Shown: positions 22,854-35,485 of the stretch, piece after piece | Position numbering within the stretch: the first letter of the stretch is position 1 | How the letters are laid out: each line of letters begins with the position of its first letter | From: Lactuca virosa | Taxonomy: Eukaryota; Streptophyta; Magnoliopsida; Asterales; Asteraceae | Length of the DNA: 64,000 bases | Assembly: GCA_928212115.1 (NCBI GenBank) | Contig: CAKMRJ010005412.1 | Coordinates: forward strand, 251,926,484-251,990,483 | Reading direction: 5' to 3' | Notes under the pieces: model-generated | The model's input: only the letters and a program-made list of their open reading frames with translations | What the model was told of the DNA's origin: nothing | The model's database searches: none | Position numbers and translations under genes: made by a program

Positions 22854-24113
22854 GACAAAATTGCAAGAATGGTCCCTGTTGTATGTCAAAACTAGCAACT
22901 TTGGTCCAAAATGGGTTTCGCTCGCAAGGATGGTCCAATAGTTTCGTTTTGTTGCGAGTTTGGTCCAATTTCCTATGAACTTTTTTATAATGACGGATTT
23001 GCCCCTTATTATTTTATTTTCCATTTTCTTTTATTACAACAATTAAAAATAAAACAAAAATAAAATACCCCCTCCCCCCCCCCCCCCCCTCTCTCTCTCT
23101 TATAAAATACCCACCGTACACCACCGGTCTCCTTCCCCTATTCCGACCTCTACCTTTATAACCCCTTCATAGCCACTATCGACCATCACTGCATCACATA
23201 TTACTTATCGACTCCGACGACGACACCACCTCCTAGAAACCCTAGCGCCATCGATTTGGATTACATCTCTCGACCACTATCGGCTGCTTATTGTCGTCAT
23301 CGACTTGTGGACGCGATAATCACCGCTCTTCCCCATATGTGTGTGCGTGCTTTTTATTGTTCTGTCTTATGTTTGTGTCTTAAACTGGAAATCACAAGTG
23401 AATCGTGAGTAGTTGATCCACATTCCAAATTTCATTTTTGAACTCGTTGTCAACGATGGTGGTTAACATAGTTCTAGGGTTTTGATTTTTAGGAATATAG
23501 ATGGCAGGTTGAACAACAGTTGCAAGGGAGGAGAAGCGATATTATGTTCTGATCTCCGGCAATTATAGTTCACGTGGATGGCCATTAATCTAAGAAATCG
23601 ATTATCACAACCATACCCTTGATCCAAGAAATCGATTATCACAAGCTTATTAACAAATGAATTGAAATTGCAGCCACGAAATGTATTAGCAAACTATTAA
23701 TTGATGAACAAAATGACTATGTTTCAGTTGCTATCCTCCATGCCCAGAGCTTCAAGAACACAACCCAATAGAAAGGAAACTAATTGGAGGGGGGGGGGGG
23801 GGGCATTATGTTCTCTAATTGAGAGAAGTCATTGGAAGAAGGTAAGTCGAAAACTGATCTTGCTCCTACTCCAAAAGAAACTCGGGATCACATTCAAGGA
23901 AGATGAAAAGGGTGTGTAAACCCTTTTTAAGAACAGTTTAATATTTTGTTTCTGGGTTCAAATTTTTTCTTTATGGGTTTCTGCGGTGGATCCATTTTCT
24001 ATCATTTTCAAAACCAAGTCAATTTATTGCAGATCTCTTTATAGGTGGAGATGTGTGTAAAGATCGTGAACTTGGTTGTGTGGATTTGATAATGACGAAA
24101 ATAGTTTCAATTC

Positions 24114-24196
<83 letters not shown>

Positions 24197-24213
24197 ATGA
24201 GAGAGGAGGAGAG

Positions 24214-24255
<42 letters not shown>

Positions 24256-24434
24256 TATTTTAATTTTTAATAGTTGTTGAAAATGAAAATAAAATAATAA
24301 GGGGCAAATCCGTCATTATAAAAAAGTTCATAGGAAATTGGACTAAACTCGCAACAAAACGAAAGAGCCAAACCCATTTTGGACCAAAGTTGCTAGTTTT
24401 GACATACCACAGGGACCATTCTTGCAATTTTGTC
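22854..24434. mobile_element. Fold-back element with long terminal inverted repeats
   Basis: GACAAAATTGCAAGAATGGT at the left end is mirrored by its reverse complement at the right end. The arms (about 22854-23100 and 24121-24434) stay complementary for over 150 bp; the right arm lacks about 25 bp. The arms run into CT/C and GA/G tracts on their inner sides (23068-23100, 24121-24249), so the microsatellites are part of the inverted repeat. The interior (about 1 kb) has a second G run (about 23791-23804) and no transposase. No clear target duplication was found. A non-autonomous Mutator-like or fold-back transposon is the likeliest class. The arginine/glutamate-rich frame across the GA tract is not a gene. 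Confidence 0.65.
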
Positions 24435-25056
24435 TTCCACCCATCGCCCTCTATGTTGTCTGTTATTGATTACATTAGCTTTAGTTCCCAAATGTGTACT
24501 GTATTTTGTCTTTTATATGTTAATTCATTCCAATTTTACCCAAACATGCATGTAGAAGCGAGTCATGTATTGGACAAACTAGTACTCCTGGTTAATCAGG
24601 TTGTAAATCATGGTTGATCAGGTTGTATATCTTTTCACCCTTTGTTTATGTAACGATTTTACTAAATATTTTGGGTCTCTTGACATAGAATCCGTATTTG
24701 GTTGTATGCTACATTTTGATATGTGGAATAAAAAAGAAGCTTTAACAAATGCCCTTTGACTGCGTTATTTGGTTGTAGGAAATTCCCTTGTAATTACCAA
24801 CGGGAATATTTTTCCCATATAGAAATTTTTTTTGAAATCCATCAGAAAATACCCAAGTCTTTCAATTCACTGACAATGTATGGGCAACCATCTTCTTCAC
24901 AACGAATGGAACCTTCCTTCCGTGTAGGTTTTTCTTCTTTTTATGGTATTTAATCTTCTCGCTGTTAAGAACTAAGCATCCAAAATCGAATATAAAATAC
25001 AAATCTGTTATTTCTTGCATTTGGATCATTCAAATTTAATATGAAGATTATACAAA
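24435..25056. other. Intergenic, downstream of the B3 gene
   Basis: About 620 bases, no gene seen. It contains the 3' flank of the minus-strand B3 gene; no convincing AATAAA signal was found just past its stop. Confidence 0.5.
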
Positions 25057-27071
25057 TTAAATCCAAGATAAAAAAAAAGACGTACACAAAAAGTTGACAA
25101 CAGGAGGCTTGTCCTTCTCTTTTTCGACCAGCTCAAACTTGAATGCATCACCCTGCTTCATTCCATTTGCAACTAGAAAAGCTTTAAGACCTCCTCCAAG
25201 ATAAAAAGATGTCCCATTCATTTTGTTAAGATGAACTTTCCATGATCCACCTTTATGGTCTCTAAGAATCATCTCTCCGATTTTTAAACCATTTGGTATC
25301 GAAAAGTGAATAGGAAGATACTGAAATTAAAAGAACCCCAATATGTAAATGATTATAATGAACATGTACAGTTTATGGGTTCTAAAAGTTACCAGAATCG
25401 ATCTGTTGAAGGTAGTACGCTTCAGTTTTGAAATGAAGTATGGGTGATTTTTAAGAGTCGGACTAGTCTCCTTCTCTTGAATATGTTTTTTCACAAAATT
25501 GTTTCCTATATCTGAATAAACAAGCAAATCGTGTGTGCTTTAAAAGGGGATTTACAATTGATGAATCCATCATGTTGGTCTCATTTAATAGATAATGGTT
25601 GATAAATGACACCTCACATTCATCAAAACCTAAATAGCTATATATAAATGATGAGGGATTGAAAGATACATACTATAGCACTTGAAAACAGGCAATTCTC
25701 CGTGTTTAACAAGCTCAAATCTACACATGTCTCCGACTTTCAAGTGATTTTTTACAATGAATTCGTGCAAACCAGTTAACCAAATCTGTATTTTCTTGTT
25801 TGTGAGTGTTGCTGGCCATGTCCTTTGTGTATCATCCATTAGATACGCTTGTGTGTGTATCCTCTGAGTAATCAATCCATTTGATCTTGCAAATTTAATT
25901 GGAACATACTGCAAAAACTTGTATAATTAACTCACTTGTTATTGATATGTTGACTATGAAGTCAAACCCAACCAATCGCTAATTTCAAATTAAATATGAA
26001 ACACAAATGCTTTTCCAATAGTAGTTTTACATAAAATCCGGTTCGAGTAATCAGAATTTCATTATAAATATAGACAAATCATATCAAATTAGAGTTGAAA
26101 TTAAGTAGCTCATTTGACCTTTCAAAGAATGCAATAAGTAGTGTACACATTATGATGAAGTTGATGACTAACCAATCTTGACTTATTGATAACATAAGGT
26201 GTCATTTTGCCAATGAAACAGCCACCGTCACCAACTTGAAACGTTTCTTCGTTTTCAGATGCATAATCGTTCCTCTTGCGTTTTTCTAGCTTCTTGATCA
26301 GTCCTTTCAATCAACATTTCATACACAGAATGAACTCAGAAATATATTTCCCAGTTTTATAGACCAAAAAGCAACAACCCATCATGGATAAAAAACAATT
26401 ACCACAAAAAATGTACAAGCTATGTATGACGCATAGAGCATAATACTAGATACCAAGCTTACCATGTGTACAGATCGTATCAGATACAATGGAAGGCTCT
26501 TCTACATCCATTTCTTCCGATATATTTGGGTATTGTCTTTCACATGTAGATTTGTCAAACACCAAAAAGTCAAACATCATGCCTCCTTGATGTTTGAACA
26601 CAATGAAATCAAACTCTTGCACTCCATTCTCTCTAACAAACCTCCTCCATCCGTCACCAAAGACCCCGTCATCAATGTCAACAGACCATTCATGTCGCCC
26701 ACGACTCAGTGTCACTTTTGAGCATCTCTTGCCGTTCAGTTTTGTCAAGAAAGAGCTTGGAATCGACTGCAAATGCATATATACAACACAATTAATGTGT
26801 ACGTGAGATCAAGAAGGGGTAATGTATGATGAATATAGCGGGCGTATGCAAAACCATGCACATTGATGACCTGTAATTAAATGAAATTTTGTATAGGTTA
26901 CATGGAAAGGCTTACAAGATTAAATAAGAAGCCTGGAGGGACGAACTTGAAGAAACGAGTTGGAGGATCTGCCATGACTGCTTTGGAGTGAGCAGTGGCA
27001 GTGAGATTATAAACTCGAACGCTATATTTTGAGATGTCTTCTTTGATCTTAACCATCTCAAACGTCGCCAT
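25057..27071 (-). CDS. B3-domain (REM-like) transcription factor, six exons, three B3 domains
   Basis: Predicted nuclear DNA-binding protein of 402 residues. Exons on the minus strand: 27071-26916, 26766-26463, 26303-26173, 25908-25674, 25511-25393, 25320-25057. Each intron has GT and AG ends and the reading phase is kept throughout. B3 domain 1 (about residues 38-130) spans exons 1-2: FFKFVPPGFLFNL|SIPSS, then GRHEWSVDI, GWRRFVRENGVQEFDFIVF. A basic linker (LIKKLEKRKRND) follows. Domain 2 (about 185-280) has LYVPIKFARSNGL, RTWPATLTN, FIVKNHLKVGDMCRFEL. Domain 3 (about 300-390) has LYLPIHFSIPNGL, GSWKVHLNK, FLVANGMKQGDAFKFEL. Tandem B3 domains are typical of the plant REM subfamily, often active in flower tissue; the target is unknown. 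The tail after VVNFLC runs across a possible donor (GTACGT), so a further exon cannot be excluded. No clear TATA box upstream. It is the only intact host gene here. Confidence 0.85.
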
Positions 27072-28679
27072 CTAGAGTACTAACGGATAAACTATTAACC
27101 TTCCATATGCATGGCACCGTTTTCAAAGTAAATGAATAGCAACTAATCCAGCTATCGAAAAAAGTAAATTACATTTTTCATCCTTGTTGTATAGAACCTT
27201 TCTACATGTTTGGTCTTTTTTTTCCAAATTTTACACCACTAAGCTTTATTAATCTTTATGGTTGAGAAATCCAGCTTGATGACTGTCAAAGCTATGCAAC
27301 TCGGATGATACGTCTTTGCTTATAGAGCTCACTATTATCTCTCGATGTTGTAAAAAATACAATAATTGTAAGGTACCTCTCTCCCGTCACCACAATGACA
27401 GATTTAAACTGGCTACAACCAAAAGGTTTGAATCAAAATGACACCAAAGTCACAACAAGTACACTACAGGTGCAATCCTTAATATATGTATCTTAAATTT
27501 CGTGCTTCCACTCCTATACACATGTTTCTCTTATTTTCTGAACTGGATGCTTGAAATGGGATGGTTTTAGATTTACTTATACGCTTGCAAAAGTGAAAAA
27601 CGAGTCGTGCACTACAGGTGTTCGATGAAATGTTTAAGTCAACATTTTTGCTTGATAAGGCCATTTGCAACACCAAAATCGAAATAGTTATCATACCACT
27701 CATATACAAACTCAATTGACATAACAAACTCCAAAACACCATCATGCTTATGACAAATTGTTGTTCTAATCAAAAGTTCAAAGCACGTCTTGTTCATACC
27801 GATAACAATTGTAAAAGAAGCTCAACTTCTTGGTTCACTATTCCTGGTTGTCTCACTTATAGACGACCTCATTGACAACACTATTACTAAAGATTAAACT
27901 TAAGTAGTAGCTATCAGATGCAACCGAAATTTGGTTCATGACATTGATTTTGAAGAAATTCCATGAGACATTTCAACAAGCATTTGGTGGGATGCCATCC
28001 CTGGAGCTAACATGAATGATGAAAATAAAGGAGACGTAGGAAATCCATCTTCTTGTAATAAGGTTAGTCCAAGTTTACTGTTTTTTTTTTATTCTAGTGT
28101 TGTCTGGTTAAAGAGCAAATTACAAATTTAGTCCTCGTAGTATACTCATTTGTTTTTTTTCACAAATTCTCTTTCAGGTTTCATTTTGTTGTAGTTTTGG
28201 CCATTGTATCATAAAATTTAACTACTTAAGTATTAGTTTAAATGCTTGTTGCTGCTGTTTTCTTTAAGAAAAATAGGTGTTACCCACATTTTCTATCTTT
28301 TTTTTTTATCAGTACAGTTAAAACTAATTTGTTAGGTTTATATGATTAATAAAAAATTTCAATTTATGTTTAAATAAGATCGCTAATGTGAAAGGTTATA
28401 AACTATTTCAATTAATTTGTCTATAAAAGAAAAAAAATGTAGTTTAATAATAAAATTGACTAAATTACAAGTTTGGTGGTGTACTTTCAGATTTTATCCA
28501 ATTGCAAAAATGGCCATTTAAAACTAACTATCTCTTTATATGTAATACATTAACATTAGTAAGTTGATTAAAAAATAGAATTTTTTTTATCATCACAATC
28601 GTTCTTTTATTACACGAAAGCCTTACTAATTAGTAATTACTTTATTTATTGGTTATTTAAGGTTGAGAATTCATGTACG
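27072..28679. other. Upstream region of the B3 gene, no intact gene
   Basis: The first few hundred bases should contain the B3 promoter; no clear box was recognised. 28110-28530 contains two diverged direct copies of a motif beginning AAATTACAA.TTTRGT, common in plant intergenic DNA. Confidence 0.4.
27640..27790 (-). pseudogene. Possible short protein relic
   Basis: A minus-strand frame reads CHKHDGVLEFVMSIEF and VYEWYDNYFDFGVANGLIK before a stop. The spacing of VYEWY and N-Y-F-x-F-G vaguely recalls the FAR1-type DNA-binding region of domesticated transposases. The match is weak and from memory; the rest is not readable. Confidence 0.2.
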
Positions 28680-30815
28680 TGTGTTACTGATCACACAAAT
28701 ATACGTAAATCACATGTGATTAAATACACGAGACTAACTATTGAATCGTAAATGCAAAAATGATTATTGTCTACTTAACTTATTCGTGATTAAATACACA
28801 TAATTACATGTGATTATATATCCAATCACATGTGATTATATGTATCTAATCACTTATGATTTATGTGCACAAGATTAATTTCACATTCTCGATTCAATAG
28901 GTTATTCTCGTGTATTAAATCATATGAGATTATATATTTTTAATAACATGTAATTTATGTGCACAAGATTCGCTTTGACATTCTCGATTCAATCGTTGTT
29001 CTTTGTCCACATTAATCATATGTGATTAAATACATACAATCACATATGATTAAATATACGAGAAAATTTATTGAACCAAAAATGCAAAAACAAATATTGT
29101 CCACATAAATCATATGTGATTAACTATAATAATCACATATGATTGAATACATGATAACATTATTGAATTGAGAACGCGAAAACAAATTTTGTCAACATAA
29201 ATCATATGTGACTAAATACATAAAATCACATGTGATTATAAACAGGAGAACAACTATTAAATCTAGAACACAAAAATGAATCTTATCTATATATATCATA
29301 TGTGATTAACTACCTATAATCACATATGATTAAATACACTAGAAATAATTACTGAATTGAGAACATGAAAATTAATCTAGTATACATAAATCATATATGA
29401 TTAAATACATATAATCACATGTGATTATAGGTATCTAATCACATACAATTTGTGTGGACAATGTTCATTTTCACATTCTCGATTCAATAGTTATTTATTG
29501 TTTATTTAATCACATGTGATTATATATATCTAATCACATATGATTTATATGGACAATACTTGTTCTCGCATATTTATGCACATGTGATTATATGTATTTA
29601 ATCAAATGTGATTAAATACGTGAGAAAATTATTGAATCAAAAACTCGAAAATGAATTTTGTCCATATAAATCATATGTCATTAGATATATATCATATAAA
29701 TCATATGTCATTAGATATATATTTAATCATATGCGATTATATACACGAGAACAATTATTGAATACATAAATCATATGTGATTAAATACATGAGACCAAAT
29801 ATCGTGTCGAAAATGCAAGAATGAATATTGTCCATATAAATCATATGTGATTAAATACATATAATCACATGCGATTTTATGTATCTAATCACATGTGATT
29901 TATAAGGACAATATTCATTTTTTCTTTCTCGATTCAATAGTTGTTTTCATTATTTAATCACATATGATTAAATCATATGTATCTAATCATATATCATATA
30001 TATGGACAATATTTGTTTTGCGTTTTCGATTAAATATTTGTTCTCGTGTATTTAATCACATGTGATTATATATATCAAATCACATATGATTTATGTGCGC
30101 AAAATTTGTTTTTACGTTCTTGATTCAAAAGTTGTTCTTTGTCCATATTAATCATATGTGATTAAATACATATAATCACATGTGAGTAAATACATGACAA
30201 AATTATCAAATAGAAAATTAGAAAATGAATCTTGTCTATTTAAATAATATGCAATTAGATACATATAATCACACTTAATCACATGTGACTTATATGATTA
30301 AATATATATAATCACATATGATTTATGTGATTAAATGAATTTAAATACACGAAAATAACTATTAAATTACAAATGATTTATGTGGAGAAGATTCATTATA
30401 ACGCTCTCGGTTCAATAATTTTTCTTTGTCATATTTAATTATATATAATTAAATACATCTAATCACATGTGATTATATGTATCTAACACATATGATTTAT
30501 ATGGACAAAAACGAATCTTGTCTATATAAATCATATGTGATTGGGTACATATAATCATATGTCATTATATACAAGAGAACAACCATTAAACCAAAAATGT
30601 GAAAACAAATCTTTGTTCATGTTAACCATAAGTGATTAAATAAATATAATCATATATGATTAAGTACATGAGAAAAAGTATTAAATGGAAAACTTGAAAA
30701 TGAATAGTGTTTATATAAATCATATGTGATTAGATACATATAATTACATATGATTAGAATTATTTAATCACATGTGATTTATGTGATTAAATACATATAA
30801 TCACACATGATTTAT
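28680..30815. repeat. AT-rich palindrome array (AATCACATGTGATT type)
   Basis: About 2.1 kb holding dozens of copies of ATCACATGTGAT, ATCACATATGAT and ATCATATGTGAT, many perfect palindromes, spaced by TAAATACATATA. Longer units of roughly 100-150 bp recur in both orientations, marked by TTGTCCATATAAATCATATG on one strand and ATTCTCGATTCAATAG on the other. No frame survives. CACATGTG is also an E-box. Confidence 0.8.
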
Positions 30816-31595
30816 GAGTGATGGTCGTGTGATGGAGATGGTTGTAGGTAATGGGTGGTGGTCGTGTGATGGAGATGAGTGGTGGTGTGTGGTAGGTTGT
30901 GGTGATGGTAGATGTGGGGGAGGGTGGTGGGTAGTAGTGATGAGTGGTAGTGATGAGTGGTGAGTGATGTGGGTCGTGGGTGATAGTTGGTTCGTAGTGG
31001 TTGTAAGTGGTGATGAATGGTGGTTGTGATGGTGATAGGTGGTGGTGAAGGGTTGTGTGTGGTGGTGGGAGTAGTGGTTATGATGGGTGGTGGATGGTCG
31101 ATGGTGGTGGTATTGATGGGTGGGTAATGACGGGTGGTGTTGGAATGTGGTGATGTTTGGTGGTGGTGGTTGTGGTAGGTGGTGGATAGTGATGGTAGTA
31201 GGTGGTGATGATGTAGGTGGGTAGTGATTGGTGGTGGAGATGGTGGTGGTGGGTGGTGGTAACGGTCGGTAGTGATGGGTGATGGAGACGGGTGGCGGTG
31301 TTGGGTGGTGGTGATATGTGGTAGGGGGTGGTGGTTGTGGGTAGTGGTAATGGGTGGTGGATTTGGGTGGCGGTGGTGATGGTTTTGGTGGGTGATTGGT
31401 GGTGGTGATGGTGACGAATGGTGGTAGAGGCGAATGGTGGTGATTGATAGTGATGGGTGGGCGGTGGTGTCGGTAAGTGGTGGTTGGTGCTAGTGGCGGG
31501 TGTTGGTAATGGTGGTGGGGGTGGTAGAGGTGGGTGGTTGTGATAGGGGGTGGGTGATGGTGGGGGGAGGGTGACGGGTGTTAGTGGTGGTGATA
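30816..31595 (+). repeat. G/T-rich tract (GGTGGT/GATGGT), G-quadruplex-prone
   Basis: About 780 bases almost free of C on the plus strand, made of degenerate GGTGGTGATGGGTGG repeats. It starts abruptly where the AT array ends and stops abruptly at retrotransposon gag. At 31546-31571 four G runs (5, 3, 6 and 3) are separated by 1, 7 and 1 bases, which fits the classical G-quadruplex rule. No credible protein. Confidence 0.75.
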
Positions 31596-33520
31596 TGTGG
31601 GGCTCTGGATTACTACGGGGAGAAGGACCCGATTACTAGCAGACGTTGGTTAGCGGATGTCGATAACGCCTTCCGCACCAACAGTTCTCCCGATGGGAAA
31701 AAGGTCAGACTTTCTTCCTGTCTTTTGAAAAACAGAGCTCGAGACTGATTGGAGGAGGTTGGGCGCTCCGTTGGCGATGAGGTTGTTTATTCGATGACAT
31801 AGGATGACTTTTTGATCAGATTCTGAGTTGAGTTCGTGCCGGTTATTGAGGTACATCAGCTGGCGAGGGAGTTTCAGGACTTTTTCCAGACTACTGAGAC
31901 GGTGGCGGAGATCACTACGATGTTCCGTGAGAGGGTACTATTGGTTCCGCATTATGTGGCTGATGAGGACATGAAGAAGGCGAGGTATCATGATATGCTG
32001 AGGAGTTACATTCAGCAGTTTGTGAGCTGATCCAGTTGCAGGACACTGGAGGATATGATAGCGAGGGCTAGGGAGAGGGAGATTGATCTTGTGATAGAGA
32101 GGAAGAGGAAGCTAGATCAGGCTCAGGTTTTAGGGAGTTCAGGCAAGAGGCCCAATGTATTTGATTCTAGTTTGAGAGGCCAACAGGGCCGAAGCCGTTG
32201 TGGCAAGTGCGGCAAGATGCATGATGGGGCGTGCAGGGTGGGTGTTTCTGGCTGATTCAAGTGTGGCCAGACGGGTCATATTAGCAGGGATTGTACTGCT
32301 GCTACCACCACCACCCCAATATCTTATCTGATTTGCTTCCATTGCAATCAAAGTTAGTGGTTCAGGGAGAGAGAGCTTAGCGTGGCCCGATTTTGTGTTC
32401 ATCAGCGAGGGTCAGACTCTATCTTCATCAGGGTTGTTCCGGATTCGTCACTTACGTTATGGATACTTGGGATAAGGGTAAGGAGGCCGTTGATTATGTA
32501 CCAACTATGCGGGAGTACCCGTATGTGTTTTCGGAGGATTTTTCTGGGGTGCCTCCGTAGAGGCAGGTGGAGTTTAAAATTGACCTAGTTCCTGGTGCGG
32601 CTTCAATAGCTAAGTCACCATATCGGTTAGCTCCTCCGGAGACGCATGAGTTGTCTACACAGCTGACGGAGCTGTTAGACAAGGGGTTCATTCGACCGAG
32701 CAGTTCATCATGGGGAGCATCGATCCTGTTTGTGAAAAGAAGGATGGGAGATACTTTTTGCAAAGTTCTTCAAGTGTGAGTTCTGGTTGCACGAGGTGCA
32801 GTTTTTGGGGCACTTTGTCAACCAGAACGGTATTTTGGTCGATCCGGCCAAGGTCGAGGCCGTGATGAGATGGGAGGTTCCGAGGTCTCCATCTGAGATT
32901 CGGAGTTTCCTGGGGTTAGCAGGTTATTTTCGGAGATTCATCCAGGATTTCTCCAAGATAGCGGTTCCTCTGACTCGATTCAAGAAGAAGACCCTCACTG
33001 TCCGCTAAGGGCCTGAGCAGCAGGCATCTTTTTGAGAAACTGAGACAGAGATTGTGTGAGGCATTGATTTTGACCCTGCCAGAGGGTGTCGAGGATTTTG
33101 TGGTTTATTGTGATGCATCAATCACGGGTCTGGGTGCAGTTCTGATGCAAAGGGGTCGTGTGATTGGTTATGCTTCAAGGCAGTTGAAGCCTCATGAGGC
33201 GAATTATCTGACACAGGATTTAGAGTTGGGGGCTGTGGTTTCCACCCCCAAGTTTGGCGACATTACCTATATGGGGTCTGTTATACTATTTACACGGATT
33301 ACAAGAGCTTGAGGTAACTGATGGATCATCCGGTGGTTGGATGTGGTGAAAGATTATGATTGTGAGATCCTTTACCATTCGGGGAAGACCAATGTGGTGG
33401 CAGATGCTCTCAGCCGCAAGGGCTCGGAATGGACGTGGGAGCTCGAGGATGAGATGAGGGAGCACTATCTGAAACTATTTGGGGAGACAGACTTTGAGGG
33501 CGAAGTCCGATTCAAGTGGG
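31596..33520 (+). pseudogene. GypC gag-pol, large internal deletions
   Basis: Chromovirus polyprotein on the plus strand that jumps over whole domains. Gag relic from 31596 (region of KDPITSRRW) through FRERVLLVPHYVADED and YHDMLRSYIQQFVS (31836-32030), then knuckles CGKCGKMHDGAC and CFHCNQ. Protease is absent. RT N-terminus: RQVEFKIDLVPGAASIAKSP to ASILFVK (32567-32750). The palm with its Asp pair is absent: the text jumps to LHEVQFLGHFVNQNGILVDP (32787). RNase H follows with YCDASITGLG (33080-33200). Integrase is absent: DALSRKG joins SEWTWELEDEM at 33420. Several stops and frameshifts. A purine tract TGGGGGAGAA (33517-33526) precedes the 3' LTR. No 5' LTR was seen; the left edge abuts the G-rich tract. 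Confidence 0.85.
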
Positions 33521-33527
33521 GGAGAAT

Positions 33528-35485
33528 TGTAACATCTGAAACCCTAAGGTACTAAAATCCATTCATTCATTTATTTTTCATTATGAGGGTCCTCACAATG
33601 TGAGATCTTGGGGATCACGTCGTGAGTGACCATTGACCTGTTGACCCGCATTTTGGAGAATCACGACGTGAGGCATAAGGTCTCATGACGTGAGCGTGGC
33701 TTAATGACCCCAAACCCTAATTTTCGGGTATTTAAGGGAATGAGAGGCTAGGGTTACCCATCCTCAACCTCTCTCAACCTCGAAGCCTCTGGAAAACCCT
33801 AACCTCGACCCTCTTGAAGTCCTTAGGAATTTTTGAGATCTTTGAAGCATTCTTTGGTGGTTTTTGTCTCTTTGAAGTGGAAGAAGAAGACCCTGGTTGA
33901 GCAACCTGTTGGCGTTTTGGCTCCTACTTTGCAATCTCTTGGAGCTTTTGGACCAATGTAAGTATTAAAGCTTGGACCTTTCTACCTTTTTCATTCTAGA
34001 TCAAAGTTATAAGATCCTTTTTGCATGATTGGATGGGATTGCTTGCATGGGATCCATAAAGTTGGCACCTTTATGGATCATTGAGTTATTTTCTGTAATA
34101 TAGTCTTTGGATCTAAGTTTTGGTGTAGTTTGAGACTCCAAGTTTGAGTTTAGATCTCATTTTCCCCACTTTTGGCCTAGTAAGAGCTTGAGCCATGCAT
34201 TGGACATGCATGAATGAAAAGCTATGATTTTTATCATCCCTTGGGTAAAGGAAGACCCTTTGGAAAGTCCCAAGTCATGGTTATAAGGAATAAGAGCTTA
34301 ATTTTTAAGCTAGTCAGTGCAGATCTCACGACATGAGGATTGAGACCGTCGCGTCGTGAGCATGCTGCCCATCTCGACTATTTTGTCCGGATTAGATCAC
34401 GACGTGACTTAGGGTAAGATTGCGACATGACAGGGATTGGAACCTTCTTGATGGGCTAACTTGACCCGTTGAGTCGGGACTAGGTCAAGTTGGTGCTCGT
34501 GAAATGACCATGGGCTCGTCAAGACGTAAGGACCAGCTGTTGGAGTTTGGACCGTTGATTCTGGGCAATGTTGGGCCCTTAGAATTATGATTTGGTCTTT
34601 TTGTCTAGCATAATGGGGTTCCTTGGATTTAGGCCCATGATGGGTTCTGGTCCCAATTTGGAAGATTGGGCGATGATTGGACTTTGGGTTGCCATTTAGG
34701 ATTTGGGCCTTTTGAGTACTTGGGTTGGGCCTTCTCTTTGGGCCAATTTAGAAAAAGGTTAAAAGGGTCTTTTACCCTGGTTATGGGCTAAGCAGCTTAA
34801 ATTCTTGATTTCTGGTCAAGATCCAATTATTAATTGGATATTGTTTTGTGATGATAGCGCGGAGATATTCCGGATCAGCATACAAATATTCGTTTGAGTG
34901 TTTTAGTAGCTAGAGGTGAGTTTCCTCACTTTATTTTAGCGGGTGGAAGACACCAATTTCGGCCCATGGTTGTTATGTTAGGGTGCTAAATGTCTGTGTG
35001 ACTCTTGCATGTGTTATGTGCTTGTATGCTTACCGGGCAAGGCCCGATGACTATTCTGTATGCTATTATCTTTGTGATTATCACATGTGTTTGTATGATT
35101 ATATTTTTATATGTTTATATGCATACCGGGTACGACGCCATGCCAAGCGGGGCCTGATGACAGACATGTCTGTATACCGAGCGAGGCTCGATGTCGGGCG
35201 GGGCCCATTATGTGATTATTATGTATGGTATGTGGTATTTTGGAGAAGTCACTAAGCTTTGTGTTTATGGTTTTCAGTTTATGTTTTAGGTACTTCTGGT
35301 TCGAAAGGGAAGAACCCGAGATGATTGAAGTGCACACATCACCTCGTTCCGTATTTTATGATTACTCTGATGTTTCATGATGTATTTGACACACTTTGTT
35401 CTATCTTGATTTTATGATGATGTTTGGATTACAGTGTTATTAATTTAAAAACAAAAATTTTTGGTCTTAATTTTGGGACGTTACG
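33528..35485 (+). repeat. GypC 3' LTR
   Basis: About 1.96 kb, TGTAACATC...GGGACGTTAC. It carries TCACGACGTGA-like palindromes (33590-33700, 34325-34530) and short GC-rich repeats of the GGGCAAGGCCCGATG type at 35030-35215. Bases from 35486 on belong to another element, so the LTR end is sharp. Confidence 0.75.

Noticed and set aside
24053..24280. Frame of 75 codons, Arg/Glu repeats
   Set aside because: It is the GA microsatellite of the fold-back element arm read in frame; no conserved ends.
28680..30815. CRISPR-like repeat-spacer array
   Set aside because: Repeats are palindromic, variable and in both orientations in plant DNA; no regular spacers or cas genes.
34983..35255. Plus-strand frame with repeated YAYRAR and ARPDD-like words
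   Set aside because: It is the GC-repeat part of the GypC LTR translated.
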